A stretch of DNA of 52,585 nucleotides from Acinetobacter silvestris (GTDB lineage Bacteria; Pseudomonadota; Gammaproteobacteria; Pseudomonadales; Moraxellaceae): NCBI RefSeq assembly GCF_002135235.1, contig NZ_NEGB01000013.1, forward strand, positions 1 through 52,585, given 5' to 3'. The position numbers were made by a program, and so were the translations under genes. Shown in pieces: positions 30,495 to 38,843 of the stretch. Within the stretch, counting starts at the first letter, position 1. Each line of letters opens with the position of its first letter. Below the pieces are notes generated by a model. It searched no databases and was not told the origin of the DNA. It was given only the letters and a program-made list of their open reading frames with translations.

Positions 30495-31079
30495 ATGGCA
30501 TATTTAAGCAAAAGTGAAAGAAAACAACAAATTATTGATTCAGCAAAAAAATTTGTTTTATCTGAAGGTTTAAATACATTAACAGTAAGAAAACTAGCAG
30601 AAAAAGCAGAATTTTCGGTTGGTCAAGTACATCATCATTTTGATTCTATTCATGATTTAAAATCACAAGTTTTTTTAGCATTAGTCCATGAAAATTTAAA
30701 TCTGAATCGATTGCCAGATAACGCCACTACCAAAGAAAAGTTAATCTATTTATTAGGTTCAGAAGCAACAACTTCCGAAACACCTTATATTCGAGTTTGG
30801 AATGATGCAGAAAGTAATGTGTACAGTCATCCTACATTTAAGCAAGTCTATGCACAGGCAATCAAAATTTGGCAAAATTCAATCATTGATGTACTACGTA
30901 TAGGTTTGGAAAAAAAAGAATTTATTATTCAATTAGATCGAATAAATGAAATTGCTTTGAGATTGATTTCTTTAGCCGTAGGACTGGAATTCTTATCCAA
31001 TCTTGAAGTGGAGGGTGTACAGTTTGAATTCTTTCATCATCAAATTATATTAGCAATTCAACAGGAATTAGGAATTTAA
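30495..31079 (+). CDS. TetR-family regulator, copy 2
   Basis: This 194-residue TetR regulator has an N-terminal helix-turn-helix (QIIDSAKKFVLSEGLNTLTVRKLAEKAEFSVGQVHHHFDS) closely related to the TetR at 20211. GAGG lies eight bases before the start. A perfect TTGAAC-N4-GTTCAA palindrome follows the gene at 31096, so it may control the downstream lipoprotein, amidohydrolase and amine oxidase genes. The ligand is unknown. Confidence 0.85.
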   Translation: MAYLSKSERKQQIIDSAKKFVLSEGLNTLTVRKLAEKAEFSVGQVHHHFDSIHDLKSQVFLALVHENLNLNRLPDNATTKEKLIYLLGSEATTSETPYIRVWNDAESNVYSHPTFKQVYAQAIKIWQNSIIDVLRIGLEKKEFIIQLDRINEIALRLISLAVGLEFLSNLEVEGVQFEFFHHQIILAIQQELGI

Positions 31080-31095
31080 TTTTTTTAGAATTAAT

Positions 31096-31111
31096 TTGAA
31101 CACATGTTCAA
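31096..31111. promoter_or_regulatory. TetR operator-like palindrome
   Basis: TTGAACACATGTTCAA is a perfect 6-4-6 palindrome and extends with AAT on the left and ATT on the right. It lies 16 bp after the tetR stop and about 145 bp before the lipoprotein gene. Confidence 0.7.
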
Positions 31112-31256
31112 ATTAAGGTATTCTTTTGATAAATGCCAACTTTATGAAATTGGGATTTAAGATTTTTCTGTCAAAAAACAGATAAAATCTGAATTTTAGT
31201 TAATTTATTCTCAATTATTATCTTTAAAAACTCATAGTTTATATTCGGAGAAAACA

Positions 31257-31625
31257 ATGAAAAAAATAGCTTATTTATTGTTTATGCCCATATTTTTAAT
31301 GGGTTGCCAAGCGACAGAGATAAGCTCAAAGCAACCTATACAAGGTATTGATTTGAAACAGCCAACACCACAGGTTCTTTGTGATCAGTATGTTTGTGCA
31401 AATGCTGAAGGAATTTCTAAAGAACTCACCCAAAAATATCTCGGGCAGGTTCAAGTAGATAAAGTGTTCTCACAAGGTGAGTTTGATCATACTCAATTTA
31501 CCTTTGCCAATGGTATTTTTTGTGACACTCAAACTCGAAAATGCCATGTAGATCGTTATTTTAATGGTGATGGTAAACGTAGTGATGTTGCAGAAAACTA
31601 TACAAAAGCATTATTTGGCCAGTAA
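31257..31625 (+). CDS. Small putative lipoprotein
   Basis: This 122-residue protein has a lipoprotein signal peptide with lipobox LMGC at about residues 14-17. The mature part has four further cysteines (VLCDQYVCA and FCDTQTRKCHVD), which may pair as disulfides in the periplasm. GGAG lies eight bases before the ATG. It lies 83 bp before amidohydrolase copy 2 and may be cotranscribed. I do not recognise its family and no function can be assigned. Confidence 0.75.
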   Translation: MKKIAYLLFMPIFLMGCQATEISSKQPIQGIDLKQPTPQVLCDQYVCANAEGISKELTQKYLGQVQVDKVFSQGEFDHTQFTFANGIFCDTQTRKCHVDRYFNGDGKRSDVAENYTKALFGQ

Positions 31626-31708
31626 AAAATCAATAGATCATTGCATTATTTATTCACCGATTTGTTGTGAAATTTTGTGATGTTGAATTAGTAAAGGATA
31701 TTTAAGTT

Positions 31709-33460
31709 ATGTTTAATTTTAAAAATACGCTTTTAGTAGCAAGTCTGTGCCCCTTTTTAGTTAGTACCTCTTGGGCAAAAAATGGAGTCGAAAGCATTTA
31801 TGTAAATGGTAAAATTTATACGGCTAAAGATAATGCTTCTTTACAACAAGCAATTGCGGTTTCGGATGATGGTACGATCCTAAAAGTAGGAAATAATGCC
31901 GAAATCAGAAAACTCGCCGATGCAGATACACAGATAGTCGATCTACAACAAAAAGTGTTAATGCCGGGCTTAATTGATACGCATATTCATGCTTTGATTT
32001 CAGGTGTTGAGTCAGTAATGGCAACTATGGATGAAGGAGAAATCAGTGTTCCTGCTGTAGTAGAAAAATTAAAAGTCACACAAAAAGACGGCACTGCCGT
32101 ATATGGCGATGTATTGGTTTTAAATGGTTTGTCTTCTGAGTATTGGGAACTAGAAGAGCAATTGTCAGCAGTTTTTAATCACAACGAATGGAAAAATCAG
32201 CCTGTAGCATTGGTTGGGAGTGATCACCATACAGCATGGGCAAATAAAGCCTTACTGAAGAAGGCTGGTGTAGACAAAAAATTTGTTCGTCAATTAACAG
32301 CAGAAGATCAACAAAATATTCGACATAATCAAAAATTTGAACCGACTGGATTTTTAGTTGACTCAGGCTGGGATATTGTCAGTGAAAAAATTCCTTCCGT
32401 ACCACATGATTTAATGTATAAAGGATCTAAAAAAGCAGTACAGGAATTGAATCAGCTAGGTATTACAGGCTGGTTAGACATTGCTTCTAATGCAAGTCCT
32501 TTACAGGGTATTTTTAATATTAAAAATACTGAAAATACCGTTGGTGTTATTCCGATGTATAAAGAGCTTTCTGAAAAAGGAGAGTTGACTGCACGTGTTT
32601 CGGGGTTGCATATCATTAACTCAAAAAGTACTGCAAAAGTATTGGATACACTGCAAGTCATTAACCAGAAATATAATAATATTGAAAACTTTAAGTTAAC
32701 TGGTATGAAAGTATTTGCAGATGGGATTTTGGAATATCCTGCACAATCAGCTGCTTTGATAGGACAGTATTCCAATAGTAAAAAAAGTGGTCAATTATTG
32801 TTTGACCCTCAAGTATTTAAAATATTAGTTGACGAAGCCGATCAACGAAATATGCTCGTTCATATTCATGCAATTGGCGATAAAGCAGTGAATGAGTCAT
32901 TGAATGCTATTGAATATGCACGGTCTAAACGTCAGAGCCATGTTGCTCATACGATTACTCATCTTCAATTGGTCGACCCAAAGGATTATGGTCGATTTAA
33001 ACAAAATGATGTGATTGCTTCTATGCAATTGGCATGGGCTTATGAAGATGGATTTAATAAAACTTTAGTTAAACCATATATCAGTCAAACTTCTTATGAG
33101 GGAATGTACCCAGCGGGCTCATTGGTCAAGCATGGAGCAATACTTGCAGGAGCGAGTGATGCTCCTGTATCAACGCCTAATCCATTTATTGCAATGGCTA
33201 TTGGTATGACACGTACTGCTGAAGGTGGCAGTTATTTAAATCCAAGTGAAGCAATTGATCGTGAGACTGCTTTTAAAGCCTATACAATTAATGCAGCTAA
33301 GGCTTTAGGACGAGAAAAAGAGATTGGTACATTGGAAGCTGGTAAAAAAGCGGACATGATCGTACTTGATCGGGATATTTTTACCGTACCACCTGAGCAA
33401 TTAGCAGAAACAAAAGTGGTATGGACAATCTTTAACGGTAAAAAAATATATCAACGTTAG
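31709..33460 (+). CDS. Exported YtcJ-like amidohydrolase, copy 2
   Basis: This exported amidohydrolase of 583 residues has a signal peptide ending near STSWA. It shares nearly all motifs with the copy at 16757: GLIDTHIHAL, NGLSSEYW, SDHHTAWAN, HIHAIGDKAV, GASDAPVSTPNP and IGTLEAGKKADMIVLDRD. The two differ mainly in the signal peptide and between residues 100 and 260. An older duplication is likely because the nucleotide sequences have drifted at many third positions. It is followed by a flavin amine oxidase, which suggests that an amine is one of its products. This substrate idea is inference. Confidence 0.85.
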   Translation: MFNFKNTLLVASLCPFLVSTSWAKNGVESIYVNGKIYTAKDNASLQQAIAVSDDGTILKVGNNAEIRKLADADTQIVDLQQKVLMPGLIDTHIHALISGVESVMATMDEGEISVPAVVEKLKVTQKDGTAVYGDVLVLNGLSSEYWELEEQLSAVFNHNEWKNQPVALVGSDHHTAWANKALLKKAGVDKKFVRQLTAEDQQNIRHNQKFEPTGFLVDSGWDIVSEKIPSVPHDLMYKGSKKAVQELNQLGITGWLDIASNASPLQGIFNIKNTENTVGVIPMYKELSEKGELTARVSGLHIINSKSTAKVLDTLQVINQKYNNIENFKLTGMKVFADGILEYPAQSAALIGQYSNSKKSGQLLFDPQVFKILVDEADQRNMLVHIHAIGDKAVNESLNAIEYARSKRQSHVAHTITHLQLVDPKDYGRFKQNDVIASMQLAWAYEDGFNKTLVKPYISQTSYEGMYPAGSLVKHGAILAGASDAPVSTPNPFIAMAIGMTRTAEGGSYLNPSEAIDRETAFKAYTINAAKALGREKEIGTLEAGKKADMIVLDRDIFTVPPEQLAETKVVWTIFNGKKIYQR

Positions 33461-33485
33461 ATCATTCAATTTAAAACTGTATAAG

Positions 33486-33508
33486 CGCGGATGATTTTAA
33501 AATCCGCG
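33486..33508. terminator. Hairpin after amidohydrolase copy 2
   Basis: CGCGGAT (33486-33492) and ATCCGCG (33502-33508) form a GC-rich stem between the amidohydrolase and amine oxidase genes. It has no clear T run, so read-through is possible. Confidence 0.5.
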
Positions 33509-33561
33509 TCTTAATTTAAATATTCTATTTTTACTTCTTATCTTTTAAATATCTATAAGTT

Positions 33562-34893
33562 ATGACTATGAATCAAAATAAAGAAGCACCTATTGTTGTC
33601 ATTGGCGCGGGTATAGCCGGTTTAGCTGCTGCTAGTGAATTACAAAAGGCAGGTAAAAAAGTTATTGTGCTTGAGGCACGAGACCGACTCGGTGGTCGTA
33701 TTTTCAGTCAAAAAGTAGGACAACATGTTTATGATTTAGGGGCATCATGGATTCATGGGATTGAAAACAATCCGATCTGGTCAATTGTGCAGCACAATCA
33801 GATAGAAACCACTGTATTTAATTATAATGAAGCGATTTATTATCATGAAAATGGGCAACGATTTAGCTCAAAAGAACAGAATATTTTTGAACAAAGTTTA
33901 GATTACTTATTCACTCAATTTAAAACGATCAATCCGACTGAGCATTATTCGCATGCTTTAGCAGCCTTAGAAACATGGCTTCATGCGGCAGCGTTCCAAG
34001 AATTTATGCACAGCCAGTTGCAATTAAATCCAACTGAACAATTGAAGCTTAAAAAAATCCTATTCGATTTTTTCAAATTACTGGCTGAAGACCCCTGTGC
34101 GAGTGATTTAACAGATTTATCTGCTGAGTTTTGGAAAAATGAAGGATTTTTTGCTGGAGATGAAGTGGTCTTTCCACAAGGCTATGTTCAAGTGGTTGAA
34201 ACCTTATCCCAAGATATCACTATCCTGACCAATCAAGTGGTGCAATCTATTGACTCTACTCAGGAACTGATCCAAGTTTTCACAGAAAAAGGTGAATGTT
34301 TTTTAGCCAGCCAAATCGTTATTGCGGTGCCATTGGGTGTGCTGAAAAAGCAGCATATTCAGTTTATCCCCGACTTACCTACCCAAAAAAAGCAGGCCAT
34401 CCAAAAAATCGGTTATGGGGTGTTTAATAAATTATTTGTGCATTTTGATCATGCTTTCTGGCAATCAAAGCAGGAAAAATTTAACAATAATATCAATCTG
34501 CATAATGGTCAGCGTTGGTTGAACTTTTTGGATATGAGTCAGGTTTATCAACGCCCCACATTATTATTTTTATTTGGTGGAAAATCTGCAACATGGATGG
34601 AAGATTTGAGTTATCAGGAAATTTGGCAGCAGATTGAACCATCACTGAAACTTATTTTTGATGACATTCCCCAACCTAGTCAGATGTTGAAAACTGAATG
34701 GAGTAAGGATTGTTTTGCTGAAGGCTCATTTAGTTATCAAGCGATTGGACAAACTAATGATGATATTGAAATTTTAAAACAGCCTATCTTCGATCGGATC
34801 TTTTTTGCAGGTGAACATTTAGCGCAATTTGGTGCTGGTACTGTGCATGGCGCTTATACATCAGGTTTAGATGCTGTGAAACTTATGTTGTAA
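33562..34893 (+). CDS. Flavin-containing amine oxidase
   Basis: This 443-residue flavoprotein resembles polyamine or monoamine oxidases. The N-terminal dinucleotide fold is VVIGAGIAGLAAASELQ, followed by VIVLEARDRLGGRIFS, YDLGASWIHG and the C-terminal FFAGEHLAQFGAGTVHGAY. No signal peptide is seen, so it should act in the cytoplasm. There is no strong ribosome site at the ATG, and a second ATG is two codons later. The neighbouring exported amidohydrolase suggests that it oxidises an amine released from a conjugate, but the amine cannot be identified from sequence. Confidence 0.85.
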   Translation: MTMNQNKEAPIVVIGAGIAGLAAASELQKAGKKVIVLEARDRLGGRIFSQKVGQHVYDLGASWIHGIENNPIWSIVQHNQIETTVFNYNEAIYYHENGQRFSSKEQNIFEQSLDYLFTQFKTINPTEHYSHALAALETWLHAAAFQEFMHSQLQLNPTEQLKLKKILFDFFKLLAEDPCASDLTDLSAEFWKNEGFFAGDEVVFPQGYVQVVETLSQDITILTNQVVQSIDSTQELIQVFTEKGECFLASQIVIAVPLGVLKKQHIQFIPDLPTQKKQAIQKIGYGVFNKLFVHFDHAFWQSKQEKFNNNINLHNGQRWLNFLDMSQVYQRPTLLFLFGGKSATWMEDLSYQEIWQQIEPSLKLIFDDIPQPSQMLKTEWSKDCFAEGSFSYQAIGQTNDDIEILKQPIFDRIFFAGEHLAQFGAGTVHGAYTSGLDAVKLML

Positions 34894-34926
34894 TTTTATA
34901 CCTTACTTATAGTTAAGATTTTCTAA

Positions 34927-34954
34927 AATTAACATAATACACCTTATATGAAAT
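34927..34954 (-). other. pdif site (XerC/XerD recombination site)
   Basis: On the minus strand the site reads ATTTCATATAA, a 6-base spacer GGTGTA, then TTATGTTAATT. The XerD half matches the Acinetobacter pdif consensus as I remember it and the XerC half differs by one base. It lies 33 bp after the amine oxidase stop, at the edge of the catabolic block. Confidence 0.8.
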
Positions 34955-34997
34955 GCTTGAATTTATTCTTTTTAATTCATAGTGTTATCGTATCTGT

Positions 34998-35028
34998 AAA
35001 AGCCCAATCCACCCCGATTGGGCTTTTT
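34998..35028. terminator. Rho-independent terminator after the pdif site
   Basis: AAAAGCCCAATC and GATTGGGCTTTTT pair around CACCCC with a T run. It can end transcription arriving from the amine oxidase side. Confidence 0.85.
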
Positions 35029-35110
35029 ACGTGAATAGTCGTGTTCCACGTTTAAAACTTAAACAATTTTTCACGATTTTGATAAGTTAAACTAAATATA
35101 GTCGCCAATT

Positions 35111-35686
35111 TTAATTGAGTTTTTCACCGGCTTTTAAATAACGGTATACCGCCTGACGACTAATTCCAAATGCCTTGCCTAATGCCATCTTTGAAGGATA
35201 CGTCCCCTCTTTCCATGCTTGTCGTAAAGCTTCAGCCTGTTCAGGCTTCAATTTATGTACCCGACCTTTGTACTTCCCTTGAGCAGAGGCGAGTTTAATT
35301 CCTTCCTTTTGCCGCTCTAAAATAATCTCACGTTCGAATTGTGCAAAAGCACCCATCAATTGCAGCATCAAATTATCCATCGGGGTGGATTCGGCCGTAA
35401 AAGTAATATTTTCTTTTATAAACTGGATGGCGATCCCTCGTTTGACAAGTTTATCCACTTCAGTGACCAAATCTTTTAGGCTTCGTGCAAAACGATCCAT
35501 GGAATGGACAATCACCCTGTCCCCTTCCCGGACATAGTTCAACATTTCCTGAAATTTCGGTCGGTCAGTATTTTTACCTGAAGCACGGTCAACAAAAATC
35601 CGGTCGACTTCAATTCCCTCAAGTTGACGTCCAGTGTTTTGCTCGACAGAACTGACTCGGACATACCCTACTTTTTGGCCTTTCAC
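35111..35686 (-). CDS. Serine recombinase (resolvase/invertase family)
   Basis: This serine recombinase of about 191 residues resembles plasmid resolvases. The N-terminal catalytic domain starts KVGYVRVSSVEQNTGRQLE, with the nucleophilic serine in RVSS, and continues DRASGKNTDRP and VHSMDRFARSLKDL. The C-terminal helix-turn-helix is YPSKMALGKAFGISRQAVYRYL. The GTG at 35686 follows GGGG; the frame stays open to an ATG at 35719. Inverted repeats that could form its res site lie directly upstream. It may resolve plasmid multimers or be a leftover of a transposon. Confidence 0.88.
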   Translation of the reverse strand: MKGQKVGYVRVSSVEQNTGRQLEGIEVDRIFVDRASGKNTDRPKFQEMLNYVREGDRVIVHSMDRFARSLKDLVTEVDKLVKRGIAIQFIKENITFTAESTPMDNLMLQLMGAFAQFEREIILERQKEGIKLASAQGKYKGRVHKLKPEQAEALRQAWKEGTYPSKMALGKAFGISRQAVYRYLKAGEKLN

Positions 35687-35744
35687 TTTTTCACGCCCCA
35701 ATTGGATAAAAATGAACAATTTCGTAAATTATAAACCTTTAATA

Positions 35745-35840
35745 CTAAAGTTACATGTTACTTATGATTAAAAACCATTTAAATGATACATAATTTCATG
35801 AGCTTTCAGAAGGTAACTTTAGGGTGTACTCTAAAATTAC
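35745..35840. other. Candidate res site of the serine recombinase
   Basis: CTAAAGTTAC (35745-35754), GTAACTTTAG (35813-35822) and CTAAAATTAC (35831-35840) are copies of one 10-base element in alternating orientation, 60-150 bp before the recombinase gene. That layout resembles resolvase subsites. Confidence 0.45.
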
Positions 35841-36023
35841 ATAATTAGAGTCAAGGATTTTATTGATTACATTCGACATATTGTTTGTCGAAAAATAAGC
35901 ATTTCAGCGTCACTGAAGATGTGCTTCAGCTTTTGCAAAAATTAGAATTAGAAAACAATCACTTCAAGTTAATGTATGCTGAGTAACAATTATTCAGGCG
36001 ATTAAACCACTAATTAAATAAAG

Positions 36024-36214
36024 TTATGTGTCAAAATAAGAAGTAGCAACAGGAGATTCAACTTTTGTCTTCAATGAAACCTTTTGAAATTTCTCCTTTC
36101 GTTCTTCTTCTAATTTTTGAGATTTTAATTTGATTTCTTCAGACCAAAAGTTATCTCTATATGATTGCCAGAAAATAACAGCAGATAAACGTATATTTGG
36201 AGCTAAAAAATATA
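36024..36214 (-). pseudogene. Possible gene fragment without a start
   Basis: A 63-codon minus-strand frame opens directly after a stop codon and has no usable start. It contains IRLSAVIFWQSYRDNFWSEE and then a charged coiled-coil-like run ending KVESPVATSYFDT. It looks like the tail of a lost gene but I do not recognise it. The rest of 35841-36521 shows nothing convincing. Confidence 0.3.
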
Positions 36215-36521
36215 ATGCTTAAATGTACTTTCAATATAGCTAAACAGCTCAGGATGAACACCAAAAAAGGAACTCGACTACAGGCGAAAAAGGGCAATAG
36301 ACGAAGCCATAGCCAACAACCAGAAAATCACATTACAACTCCCCTAGCCATTCAATCGGAAAACTATGCTCACATTTCAGTATTTTGTCGAGATTCATAA
36401 AAAGGCCATAAAAAAACTGCTATTAATGTCGGTTTTTTATCTACAGATAAAATTTAAAAGATTTCTAAAGAATTAGTGACTATTCATCATGTGAATCTAT
36501 TAAACGCTAGCCAATTTATCA

Positions 36522-38234
36522 TTAAGGTGTATTATCTTTCTCTGGAAATAAAATTTCAAAGTTATTTATTTTGCAAGCTTCCGCTTTATAGTTAATTTCA
36601 AATTGCTGAAGATTTTCATAATCTGGGTAATTCTCCACCGCCATCTCAAGCAGTTGCAATACTTTAGCATTATCATTGGATTGACGATACAGTTCAGCCA
36701 ACTGCAATATAATAAGCGACTCAATAGATTTAGGCGCACGGAAGTTTGTTTTGTGATCTCTTTCTTTAAAGTAATTCAGCAGACATTCATAATGTGTTGA
36801 CAAGCTCCAATTTGGCGACATTATACATAAACAATGAATGACTAATGAAGCTGAACTTGGCTTTTCAATAATGCTAGAGTATTTATGTATAAAATCTTCG
36901 CGATTGACAGATTCTGGATCTATCGAAGTGTACATAATAAAAATAGCTAAATAAATTTCTCTGTCTTTCTTATTTAAATTATTAAAACCTTTCTGTAAAT
37001 GCTCAATTATGTGACTCAAGTTAGAAATTTCTATATTAGGAGTTCGCATAAGACCTTGCTCAAATTGAAGAAGAAGGCCTTCAAATATTTTTCCTGCCAT
37101 CCCATCACTTAAGTTAATAAGATGAAGAAAATATACTGGACTCATTGGTAGTGTTATCTTATTAGGTTGCTCATCTGTGTAATCGTATGGCTCATTTTCA
37201 ACTGTATCCTGCTTCATTATAAATTGAATAATCACATGCCTTGCAAGTCTTGATAATCCTTGTAAGGTGAACCATGCTTTATTATCTATAAAACAAGTTT
37301 CGTTAGAAAACCCTCCGAAGGTTAGTCTTTTTGGTAATTTATTTAATTGATGAACATATTTGGATCTTGCTAAATATGCATTTTTAAGAGCTACATCCAA
37401 ATCAAATCTTGATATTGGACTTTTAACGGATTTGGCTTCTTCCCTAAAATAAGAAGGTGCAATATTTTCAATTGTAAATCTTCTAAATCGGCTTCCTAAT
37501 GCTGTATGTTCGCCTTCTAAAACTGCATTCTTAACCTTGTTTGATACTTCCTCATCTGCATCGCATAGAGCTTCATCAATAGCCTTTTTCTTTTTTGAAT
37601 CATAGTGATCCCAAGTCGATTTATAGCCATCAAAATTTTGAGCAAGCGATTCGAGAGACGCAACTATTAGGGTATAAGATAATTCCAAATCATCCGCTAC
37701 ACGCTGCATGCCTGTAACATAAGTTTGAATAGCACGCATTACAGCCAAGAACGTTTTTCTTTTCAGTCCAATCAATTGCTTAACAAAAGCTTTAAAAAGC
37801 TCCTCGTCATTCTCTTGGCAGTAAATTGCTTGATCAAATACTCTGTTTATAACTTGTTTAGGTATTTTGTGAGTTGAAACTCCAATTTGATCACTAAGCA
37901 ACCTCTCTGTAATAGAATGGCTGGGTGATGCAGTGCAATTCATGAAAAAAGATAAAATTGATGAAAAATCAAGTATCAGGTTATCAATTCCATGAGATAT
38001 CATTTCACCAGAAAGTTTTTTATTAGGCTCACCATGTATGTCTTCAATTAGCTCTTCAAATTCAAATAAAATTGCATTCGAGTAGTTTGCGTTATTTGTC
38101 ATCCATAAAGAACCTACAGCAGTATCTAGTCTTTTGTCTCTAGTTATTCTTAAATTTGTATAAATAACACCTTTAAGATTATTTCGATACTTCACGCCTT
38201 TACTGAATAATTTCCCAGAACAAATCTGTAACAT
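36522..38234 (-). CDS. Large unknown protein with a HEPN-like RxxxxH motif
   Basis: I do not recognise this 570-residue protein as a named family. Residues 180-300 are helical with AYLARSKYVHQL, where Arg290 and His295 make the Rx4H motif of HEPN ribonucleases. The preceding SLESLAQNFDGYKSTW and LGSRFRRFTIENI also resemble the long HEPN-type domains of ApeA-like proteins. The C-terminal third has helical pairs (ILQLAELYRQSNDNAKVLQLLEMAVENYP) like a TPR. There is no signal peptide. AAAGG six bases before the ATG supports the start. It is a single-gene transcript in an accessory region, so a defence or stress RNase role is plausible but unproven. Confidence 0.65.
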   Translation of the reverse strand: MLQICSGKLFSKGVKYRNNLKGVIYTNLRITRDKRLDTAVGSLWMTNNANYSNAILFEFEELIEDIHGEPNKKLSGEMISHGIDNLILDFSSILSFFMNCTASPSHSITERLLSDQIGVSTHKIPKQVINRVFDQAIYCQENDEELFKAFVKQLIGLKRKTFLAVMRAIQTYVTGMQRVADDLELSYTLIVASLESLAQNFDGYKSTWDHYDSKKKKAIDEALCDADEEVSNKVKNAVLEGEHTALGSRFRRFTIENIAPSYFREEAKSVKSPISRFDLDVALKNAYLARSKYVHQLNKLPKRLTFGGFSNETCFIDNKAWFTLQGLSRLARHVIIQFIMKQDTVENEPYDYTDEQPNKITLPMSPVYFLHLINLSDGMAGKIFEGLLLQFEQGLMRTPNIEISNLSHIIEHLQKGFNNLNKKDREIYLAIFIMYTSIDPESVNREDFIHKYSSIIEKPSSASLVIHCLCIMSPNWSLSTHYECLLNYFKERDHKTNFRAPKSIESLIILQLAELYRQSNDNAKVLQLLEMAVENYPDYENLQQFEINYKAEACKINNFEILFPEKDNTP

Positions 38235-38433
38235 TAAAAACCTTTTATACTAACTATCAGCTAAATATAACGACTTTAAGATACCACATAAATTTTTTCT
38301 TTAGCAGAACGAAATACAAGAACAGCTATCAATGCACAATATTAGAAATATAAGGATACTCTTGAAACCTCAAGTTAATTTAACCTCTAGTATATAAATA
38401 TACTTGAAGTATCTTTTATCAAAATAACACGAG

Positions 38434-38551
38434 ATGTGTCGTTTTTCTTTTAAAATGTCACTAGTTGTGTCGCGATACAATGTCATTATGTGTCGCAAAA
38501 ATTGCTAAGCCTTTGAATTTATGAAAAGGTGCATGACAACTTATGTGTCGC
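38434..38551. repeat. Cluster of four TGTGTCG repeats
   Basis: TGTGTCG occurs at 38435, 38466, 38489 and 38544, three times continued by C as TGTGTCGC. TGTCAC and TGTCAT also occur between them. Clustered TGTC-type repeats resemble transposase binding sites at the ends of Tn402/Tn7-like elements, but no transposase gene is present. The rest of 38235-38843 shows no gene I can name. Confidence 0.4.
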
Positions 38552-38843
38552 GTGACGTTACTGCTCCAAAAGGAGCTTTAGAAAAGTGAAGGAAATTTAT
38601 CAATAATGCTAAAAAATTTGTAGAGAAGTAATCAATAAATAAATGTGCTAAAGAAAAAGCTGAATGAACACGCATAAGACAAAGCTCAGGAATCCTGACT
38701 GAAAATTACTGGATAATTCCGCCACCTATTCGCAGCCTACCAGTCATTCCTGTTCCAAGTAGACCATCAAGAATAAATTACATAGCTAATGCTGATATTG
38801 TATGCTTGAAATATGGTTAAACTATATAGCAAATATATATTGT

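Noticed and set aside
36197..36400. 67-codon plus-strand frame
   Set aside because: The composition looks random and no ribosome site or family is visible.
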